Below, piece by piece: positions 7,387 to 12,809 of a DNA stretch of 12,809 nucleotides. The DNA is from Pyropia haitanensis (Eukaryota; Rhodophyta; Bangiophyceae; Bangiales; Bangiaceae). A program made the translations under genes and the position numbers. Under the pieces are notes generated by a model, which searched no databases, had not been told where the DNA came from, and saw nothing but the letters and a program-made list of their open reading frames with translations. Position 1 is the first letter of the stretch. Each line of letters begins with the position of its first letter. The stretch is from NCBI GenBank assembly GCA_008729055.1, contig SDUX01000019.1, positions 1 through 12,809 of the forward strand. Direction: 5' to 3'.

Positions 7387-8126
7387 ATGAGCGATTCACG
7401 GTCAACCCCTCAACCGATCTCCCGCTCCGATGCCAAACGGCTATGGAACTTGATGAAGCAGAAAGAGCCGCTGTCTCAGGCGGATCGGGAGCTGGTAAAG
7501 CAGGCGGCGGAATTTCAAATGTTCCACCACCACGGGATCCGGTTGAAGCCTGGGAGCGAGCCATCAGCACCCAGTTCCGAAATCTTACCGAATTTGCGAA
7601 ACGGAACGACTGTATCCTGACCCGGCCTGACCTACCTGAACTCGATTACGGGAAAGGGGGGATGGAGCATGAAATTTTTCATGATGAAGCGGGCGACCGC
7701 TTCTGGAAGTCCACTTTTCCGGAACAGGCCGGCTTCGGTCCGTCCGGATATACGACTCCGATCGGCTACCTTCGGCGCCTGCGCCTATCGAATTTGATTT
7801 TCGGGGATGATGTCCGCTTCGAGGGAATCTGGCCCCGCCGGGACGGACCAAGTATTGTGACTTCGCAACGATACATCCTTCCCGATCCGTTCGAAGGAGT
7901 CCCAACCGAAGAAGATGTGTCGAAATACATGGCTTCTCTTCGTTTTTTCTGGGACGAAAAGCAGCTCGGATTTTATCGGAAGGAAGATGGTGTTCTCGTT
8001 CAGGACTGCCACCCGCGAAACTACGTCCGGGCAGCCGACGGGGAACTCTACGCAATCGACATCCAGCCGTTTCTCGACAAGGGCAGGTCGTTTGACGAAG
8101 TGATTGCCTACACGGACGTGACCTGA
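7387..8126 (+). CDS. Kinase-like protein (resembles polyvalent/APH-type kinase folds), one frameshift
   Basis: The ATG at 7387 opens MSDSRSTPQPISRSDAKRLW, and that frame ends at 7620. From about 7540 the next frame continues to a TGA at 8124-8126. One missing base beside the CC at 7539-7540 would join FHHHGI to PVEAWERAIS and give about 246 residues. The main part has kinase-like landmarks: MEHEIFHDEAGDRFWKSTFP with a possible beta-3 lysine, a hinge-like IVTSQRYI, then VQDCHPRNYV (catalytic-loop style D..HP.N) and LYAIDIQPF (a DFG-equivalent aspartate). These resemble the small kinase domain found in polyvalent proteins and, more distantly, aminoglycoside phosphotransferases. The glycine-rich loop is not obvious. 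Substrate is unknown. It is followed after 44 bases by the TPR protease on the same strand. An unrelated conserved hypothetical remains possible. Confidence 0.6.
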
Positions 8127-8170
8127 ACACGGGCTTTACCGGAGTCGAAAATCCGCTTCATTGTCTTGCG

Positions 8171-10807
8171 ATGCGTTCTTCCCTCTCACTAGGTCTTCTC
8201 CTTTCCCTTTTATTGACAGGCAGTGCTTTTTCCCAGGCCGACTACAAACGCTACTACGACGAGGACAACCTGCCCAAGGTCCGGGAGATTTTCCAGCGGG
8301 GGCGCTATGACATCGTTGTCCAGGTTTGCGACTACGCCCTGCGTCGCGGTCAACCGTCCTGGGAATGGCGAACGCTCCGTTTCCAGTCCCTCGCGAATCT
8401 GGGGCGGTATGAAGAAGCGGTAGAGGAGGCGGTCGCGACAACAAGCAGGTTCAGTGACAAGCTAGGGGCTCTTCTCGAAGCCCATGAAATGTTCACGGCG
8501 ATGGGGCTGGAGGAAGAAGCTGCCGGAATTCATGCTGCGATCAACGAAGCGGCAGCAGCGGTTCCGGAGAAAAAGCGAACGGCTCTCGACTACGTCCATC
8601 TGGGGCGGGCCGCTCTCATTCTCGGGGCGGATCCTTCAACGGTGATCGAGCAGTATTTCGACGTGGCGAAGACTTTCAAAGCAAAAGGCGAGAATGTTCC
8701 GGATGGCTTGATCGATGCTTATCTCGCGGCGGGAAACCTCGCGTTGGAAAAAGACGACTTTGCCCGTGCGGCAAAGGAGTTTCAGGAGGCCTACAAGTTG
8801 GCCCCTGACAATCCGGAGGTTCTATTCGGCCTCGCCGAGTCCTTCTTTCCCAGCGACCGGAAAAAAGGAGGGGAGTATCTGGAGCGCGTTTTCACTCCCG
8901 CCCCCCTTCATTTCGGGGCTCTTTTGTTGCAGGCGGAATACGCGATTAATTTTGAGCGCTACGATGAGGCACACAAAAATCTGGGACTGCTCGAAAGCGT
9001 GAACCCGCGTCACCCGCTTGCCGCTGCCTACCGGGCGATCCTCGCCGAGCTCGAACACAACGATCGCGCCGGTTTCGAGAAATACCGTCAGGAGGCTCTC
9101 TCGGTTTATGCAAACAATCCGGAAATCGATCACCTGATTGGTCGAGTCCTTTCGAAGAAATACCGGTATCAGGAGGGGGCTGATGCGCAGAAGCGCGCCA
9201 TTGAGATGGATCCCGGCTTTCTTCCTGCAAAACTGCAACTTGCTCTCGATTACCTCCGACTCGGGAAAATTGATGCTGCCTGGCCGCTCGCGGCGGAAGT
9301 TGCGGAGGCGGATGAATACAACGTTCTCGCCTACAATCTCGAGATCCTGAAAAAGGAAATTGAGAGTTTTGCCTCGATCCGAAGTGATGATTTCATTATC
9401 CGGATGCCGCCGGAGGAGGCGGAGATCTATGGCGACCGGGTGCTCGAAATCCTGACCGAAGCAAAAAAAGTGCTCGGAGAAAAATACGGACTCAACATCG
9501 AAGAAAGGACGCTGGTTGAATTCTATCCCAACCAGCAGGATTTCGCGATTCGCTCTTTCGGTTCTCTTGGAGGGCAGGGGTTGCTGGGGGTCTGTTTTGG
9601 ATCTGTCGTAACGATGAACAGCCCGGGAAGTGTCACTGCGGGGAAAAACAACTGGGAGGCGACTTTGTGGCACGAGTATTGTCATGTCATAACTCTAACA
9701 AAGACAAAAAACAAGATGCCGCGATGGCTCAGCGAAGGGATTTCAGTTTACGAAGAGATCGAGAGGCAGCCGAACTGGGGGCAACGCATGACGCCCCGAT
9801 ACCGGAAAATGATACTGGAAGAGGACGTGGCCACTCCTATCAGTGAAATGAGCCAGGCATTCTTCCAGGCCGAAAGCGGAGAGCATGTCATGTTTGCCTA
9901 CTACCAGTCGATGCTGGTAGTGAAACACATCATTGAGGATTTTGGTGAAGAGGCGCTCCGCAATATTCTTGTCGATCTGGCCAATGGGGTCCTGATCAAT
10001 GACGCGATTGAAAAGCACACCATCCCAATGAAAAATCTGGAGAGCGAGTTCGCGATCCGGTTGCGTGCGCTGGCTGAGAATTATGGGCCCGATGTGGACT
10101 GGACGGAACCGGAATCCGGCGAAGTGGATCCGACAAGTCCGATCGCTCTCAAGGCGTTTTTGGAAAAGAACCCCAATAACTTGTGGGCTTTGGAGACATA
10201 CACGCAGCGTCTTCTCGAACAGGAAAAATGGGATGAAGCGATCGAGTCAGCCGACCGGTTGATTGAGTTGCTGCCGGATCATACCGGCGCGGGAAACGGG
10301 TATGTCCTGAAAGCCCGTGCGCTGGCCCGGAAAGGGGATGACACAGGAGAGACGAAGGTTCTTGAGCAGCTCGCGGCATTGTCTGCCGAAGCGTTCACAT
10401 CATACACCCGGCTGATGGAGGTTGAGTTTGAAAAAGAACAGTGGGCCGGAGTGATTGCCAATGCGAAGCGGACGAGGGCTATCAACCCTTTCTACAAGCG
10501 GCTGCATTACTGCAAAGGGTGTGCTCATGCCGCGCTGGCCGAGAAAGGCGCTGCGGTGAATTCATTTGAGAAAACACTGAAGCTTGATCCCGTGAACCCC
10601 TCGGAAGTCCGCTACCGCCTCGCCGGATTGTTGAAAGAGGATGACCGCAGGAAAGCGAAACGCTACCTTCTCGATGCGCTTGCTGATTCGCCGAGGTATC
10701 GGGATGCGCATTCGATGTTGTTGGAGGTTGCCGACTCTGGAAATGAGGTAATGAAAGAGCGGGGGGAGAAGCCGGAAGTGGATACTCCGAATACGGAATC
10801 AGAATAG
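8171..10807 (+). CDS. Secreted TPR protein with a central gluzincin metallopeptidase (peptidase MA-like) domain
   Basis: The intact 878-residue product begins MRSSLSLGLLLSLLLTGSAF, a Sec signal with likely cleavage after FSQA, so it works in the periplasm or beyond. Residues about 30-400 are helical TPR-like repeats; a typical unit is around 186-220 (GNLALEKDDFARAAKEFQEA then YKLAPDNPEVLFGLAE). The middle (about 415-640) is a zinc-peptidase domain with HEYCH at 501-505 (HExxH) and the downstream WLSEGISVYEE, where Glu522 is the expected third ligand of gluzincins. A second TPR block spans about 660-860, and the last 20 residues are a charged tail. All catalytic residues expected from the family are present, so activity is plausible; the substrate is unknown. 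The ATG at 8171 is chosen because it opens directly on the signal peptide, though no Shine-Dalgarno sequence is seen. It may be co-transcribed with the kinase-like gene. Confidence 0.9.
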   Translation: MRSSLSLGLLLSLLLTGSAFSQADYKRYYDEDNLPKVREIFQRGRYDIVVQVCDYALRRGQPSWEWRTLRFQSLANLGRYEEAVEEAVATTSRFSDKLGALLEAHEMFTAMGLEEEAAGIHAAINEAAAAVPEKKRTALDYVHLGRAALILGADPSTVIEQYFDVAKTFKAKGENVPDGLIDAYLAAGNLALEKDDFARAAKEFQEAYKLAPDNPEVLFGLAESFFPSDRKKGGEYLERVFTPAPLHFGALLLQAEYAINFERYDEAHKNLGLLESVNPRHPLAAAYRAILAELEHNDRAGFEKYRQEALSVYANNPEIDHLIGRVLSKKYRYQEGADAQKRAIEMDPGFLPAKLQLALDYLRLGKIDAAWPLAAEVAEADEYNVLAYNLEILKKEIESFASIRSDDFIIRMPPEEAEIYGDRVLEILTEAKKVLGEKYGLNIEERTLVEFYPNQQDFAIRSFGSLGGQGLLGVCFGSVVTMNSPGSVTAGKNNWEATLWHEYCHVITLTKTKNKMPRWLSEGISVYEEIERQPNWGQRMTPRYRKMILEEDVATPISEMSQAFFQAESGEHVMFAYYQSMLVVKHIIEDFGEEALRNILVDLANGVLINDAIEKHTIPMKNLESEFAIRLRALAENYGPDVDWTEPESGEVDPTSPIALKAFLEKNPNNLWALETYTQRLLEQEKWDEAIESADRLIELLPDHTGAGNGYVLKARALARKGDDTGETKVLEQLAALSAEAFTSYTRLMEVEFEKEQWAGVIANAKRTRAINPFYKRLHYCKGCAHAALAEKGAAVNSFEKTLKLDPVNPSEVRYRLAGLLKEDDRRKAKRYLLDALADSPRYRDAHSMLLEVADSGNEVMKERGEKPEVDTPNTESE

Positions 10808-10873
10808 CAACCGGAAAGGTCTGCGTTGGATTTGCAGCATGATAGGTAAGCGTTTCCCTGAATAGCTCTTCCA

Positions 10874-10907
10874 AAATCAGTTTGACATAAACTGGTCACG
10901 CTGATTT
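10874..10907. terminator. Inverted repeat downstream of the TPR protease gene
   Basis: CAGTTT (10878-10883) and AAACTG (10889-10894) form a perfect six-base stem with a five-base loop. An alternative longer-range pair is AAATCAG (10874-10880) with CTGATTT (10901-10907). It lies 70 bases after the stop at 10807. There is no strong T-run, so terminator function is only possible. A TTGACA at 10882-10887 overlaps it, but no convincing -10 box follows. Confidence 0.3.
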
Positions 10908-10997
10908 CATTGTAGTTCTGCTATTGCACTCTTCGGACGCCTCGCCGGAGCGACTTTCCCGGAAATCGTTTCAGGCTGAGCGCCTCTGCCGTCTGGT

Positions 10998-11017
10998 GTA
11001 GAGAAAATTTCCTCTAC
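10998..11017. terminator. Short hairpin in the convergent gap, possible terminator
   Basis: GTAGAG (10998-11003) and CTCTAC (11012-11017) form a six-base stem around an AT-rich eight-base loop. It lies 40 bases past the stop at 11057 of the small minus-strand gene. No T-run follows on the minus strand. The rest of 10808-11056 shows no gene I can support. Confidence 0.22.
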
Positions 11018-11056
11018 CTTCTTCCTGAGGCACAAAACTGCCATTCACCGGGGGCT

Positions 11057-11317
11057 TCAATCCACCGTGATGTCGAGGACCCTTGCCAGTTTTGGTCGGA
11101 GGACGGGAATCCAGAGTTTTACGTTTTCGAACCTTCCGCGAATGTCTTTCAACATCACATTCTGCGTCAGCCTTACCGTGCGGGTTTCCTCAAAGTCGGG
11201 AAAGATGACTTTTTCCGCGTCATCCGAATGCGCTGACAGCGAGAATATGGCCATCAGACAGGTGACAACGAAACAAGCGACTGATTGTTTCGAGAGGTAG
11301 TCTTGTCGTGTTTTCAT
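11057..11317 (-). CDS. Small secreted protein of unknown function
   Basis: I choose the ATG at 11315-11317 because it opens MKTRQDYLSKQSVACFVVTC followed by LMAIFSLSAHS, a good Sec signal; the frame also extends further upstream to 11479, but that stretch lies over the 3' end of the porin remnant. The mature part is about 55 residues, mixed charged and hydrophobic, ending ..KLWIPVLRPKLARVLDITVD. It is unknown to me. After its stop another minus-strand frame stays open to a TGA at 10971-10973 (GLKPPVNGSFVPQEEGRGN..), so the gene may be longer and frameshifted like its neighbours. It lies about 70 bases downstream of the porin remnant and could have been expressed with it. Confidence 0.5.
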   Translation of the reverse strand: MKTRQDYLSKQSVACFVVTCLMAIFSLSAHSDDAEKVIFPDFEETRTVRLTQNVMLKDIRGRFENVKLWIPVLRPKLARVLDITVD

Positions 11318-11388
11318 ATTTTTCGATTCGTTTCTGTTTGTGAGTTTCTGCCAATAGAATAATAGACTGCGCATCAAGGATTCCAATT

Positions 11389-12723
11389 TTACCAGTAGCG
11401 TCCTGCACCCGACCATCCATGTGCTCCCGGTAAGACTGCCAAGGTCTTGTCGAACCGGTATTTTCGTGCAGGTCTGCAACGAGATATTCGTAGCCCATCA
11501 TCAGTTTCAACTGGTCTTCACACAAGCGATAGTTGAATCCTGCATAGACGGTATGAACGTCATCTAGATTGGGGCGTGCATCGCCGATTCTCCCGAAGCC
11601 CTGTCTTTGCGGTCGCTGCACCGCGGCGTTCGACGCCGTAGGCGTATTTCGCGACAAACTGCAGACGTTTCCGTCAGGTCGATGGAAGGCATTATCAGGA
11701 ATCCAAAGGTTGTCCTCCCCCTGCCGCACTGTCATTGTCGCACCCGCGATTCCGAGAGAATTCCCCCCCTGTGCTTCACGATCAACACCCCAAATGAAAT
11801 CGGTTCACCAATCCAATTTCCCGACCGCAGTCTGCGTATTCAAAAGATGATTCGGTTTCCCACGGCAAATACGTGATTGTAATTGGAAAGCGCGTCTTCG
11901 TCAGCCGCATTGATGCCAGCGCCGCGCGGCTGGCGGGTGGCCGTCGCTGTTGTTCGTGAACAAATAGTCAAAGTGAAGATCCGTATTCTCGTTTAAGGAA
12001 CCACTCCCGGTAGCTCGCCCCGCCACGAGAATTGCCAAAACCCGGTGTCTTAGGCCCACTTTCCATCCGCGTCATTTTCAAATCCTCCAGCCAGAGGCCG
12101 AAGGCATGGGTCCACCCCACCAGAACGAAATCCGCTTTCAAGTCCCCATGCCGCAGTATCCGCTACCTCATTCGTGATGAACGCCCGCTCGACGTGAGAA
12201 TCTTTTCGATGAAGTGGCAAACTCCCGGGTGATCTTTTGCTCCTGCTTTCCTATTTGAATCCAGAAATCGTTGTCGGCTCCCGAAGGCTGCCATTTGATA
12301 TACATTTCGGTAAATCTCCCCCAGAAATCTCCGGCTATTCGGCTGCCCTGGCGGTTGCTGTCACCCAGATTCCAGTTGTTGAAAAAGGTAATGTCGTTTT
12401 ACAGCGCAATCTTCGTTCCGCAGACGGAACCTCCGGTGCTTCCAATATTGCGCTCCGACAGATTTCCGTTGGAATGGGAAATCGAAGAGTTGTGATACTG
12501 CCCGTGATATCTGCCCGCAATCTGAACCGATCTCACAATTCCCGAATCATTTGATAAAGCGTGGAATGATCAAACAGACTGCACCATACCGGAGTGCCTG
12601 CCGCAGGATTCGACAGGGCACTTGTCATCAATCACTACATGGCTTTCCCCGGAAAAACCGGATTCGGAAAAAGGGAAGGAATACCCGCGACTGCCGCGAG
12701 AAACCATTTCAGGAGTATCTCAT
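11389..12723 (-). pseudogene. Broken outer-membrane porin gene (Verrucomicrobia-type, phosphate-selective-porin-like)
   Basis: Pieces of one porin appear in order on the minus strand but jump between all three frames. A start at 12721-12723 is followed by a signal-like LKWFLAAVAGIPSL. Then come GESHVVIDDKCPVESCG, TPVWCSLFDHSTLYQ, VQIAGRYHGQYHNS, NDITFFNNWNLGDSNRQGSR, FWIQIGKQEQKITREFATSS, VERAFITNEVADTAAWGLES, HAFGLWLEDLKM, NENTDLHFDYLFTNN, YNHVFAVGNRIIF, FIWGVDREAQGG, LQFVAKYAYGVERR, DDVHTVYAGFNYRLCEDQLK and a last GAGRYW before TAA at 11389-11391. Spacing fits a full-length porin of about 445 residues with a terminal aromatic residue, as beta-barrel proteins usually have. I count about a dozen phase changes and at least two in-frame stops (the TAA after KIAL and a TGA after KLDW). 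It would have formed a diffusion channel in the outer membrane. Either it is a decayed gene or this part of the sequence is of very low quality. Confidence 0.8.
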
Positions 12724-12809
12724 ACTATCGATATATAGAATTTTGAATTGAGTGAGCTGAATCATAACGCAACTCACCTGTCAGAGACCCTGACGACCCG
12801 CTACACAGC
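12724..12809 (-). promoter_or_regulatory. Upstream region of the porin remnant, with AT-rich box and inverted repeat
   Basis: Just upstream of the porin start the minus strand has an AT-rich stretch with TATATAT (about 12731-12737), which is close to the ATG for a -10 box. Further up, GTCAG (12780-12784) and CTGAC (12790-12794) form a five-base inverted repeat with a five-base loop, possibly an operator or the terminator of a gene outside the window. No gene is visible here. Confidence 0.25.

Noticed and set aside
7379..7390. Tiny leader frame (ATG, two codons, TGA overlapping the gene start)
   Set aside because: Three codons with no ribosome binding site; chance occurrence is likely.
8822..9685. 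287-codon minus-strand frame
   Set aside because: Antisense to the TPR protease; an effect of GC-rich codon use, with no signal or domain seen.
10882..10910. TTGACA-based promoter in the convergent gap
   Set aside because: No acceptable -10 box at 16-18 bases and no downstream plus-strand gene.
11389..12723. Insertion element as cause of the disrupted region
   Set aside because: No transposase, terminal inverted repeats or target duplication; all pieces belong to one porin in order.
1..12809. CRISPR array, tRNA/rRNA gene, toxin-antitoxin or phage module
   Set aside because: No regularly spaced long repeats, cloverleaf, rRNA-like stretches or matching proteins were seen by eye on either strand.

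Overview
The window looks like a chromosomal segment of a Verrucomicrobiota bacterium. The clues are the end of a DUF1501 gene, a Verrucomicrobia-style outer-membrane porin (mature end with VVIDDK, then W.SLFD..TLY, GRYHGQ, GTKIAL and NDITFFNNWNL blocks), a secreted TPR/gluzincin protein, an scpA-scpB-pheA-ABC-F operon and weak or absent Shine-Dalgarno sequences. Base composition is moderately GC-rich by eye. The phylum call is inference from protein style; no marker gene settles it.

Layout. 1-665 (+): the 3' end of a DUF1501 gene overlaps by GTGA a small membrane-anchored protein that carries one frameshift. 698-750: a 9-mer repeated three times at 22-bp spacing, with nested inverted repeats, lies between convergent genes. 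740-2285 (-): a secreted protein of unknown function (one frameshift) overlaps by ATGA a uxuA-type mannonate dehydratase that carries a compensated frameshift pair. 2351-2501: a REP-like palindromic repeat made of two 46-bp copies flanking a GC hairpin. 2533-7227 (-): a housekeeping operon, scpA, scpB, pheA and an ABC-F ATPase in order of transcription, with frameshifts in scpB (one) and ABC-F (two). 7387-10807 (+): a kinase-like small protein (one frameshift), then a secreted 878-residue TPR / HExxH metallopeptidase. 10808-12809: a convergent gap, a small secreted protein (-), and a porin (-) broken by about a dozen phase changes and at least two in-frame stops.

How the genes work together. 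ScpA and ScpB form the non-SMC part of the Smc condensin. PheA makes phenylpyruvate or its precursor for phenylalanine. The ABC-F ATPase is probably a ribosome-associated factor. UxuA dehydrates D-mannonate to 2-keto-3-deoxygluconate and would fit use of uronate-containing polysaccharide, but no other uronate-pathway gene is in the window.

The strongest unexpected pattern is that most genes from 157 to 8126 carry single-base phase breaks, mostly next to short homopolymers and even in scpB. This points to base-calling or assembly error more than gene death. The porin region is far worse and is either a true pseudogene or a very poor stretch of consensus. I did not find a convincing new defence, mobile or biosynthetic system here.
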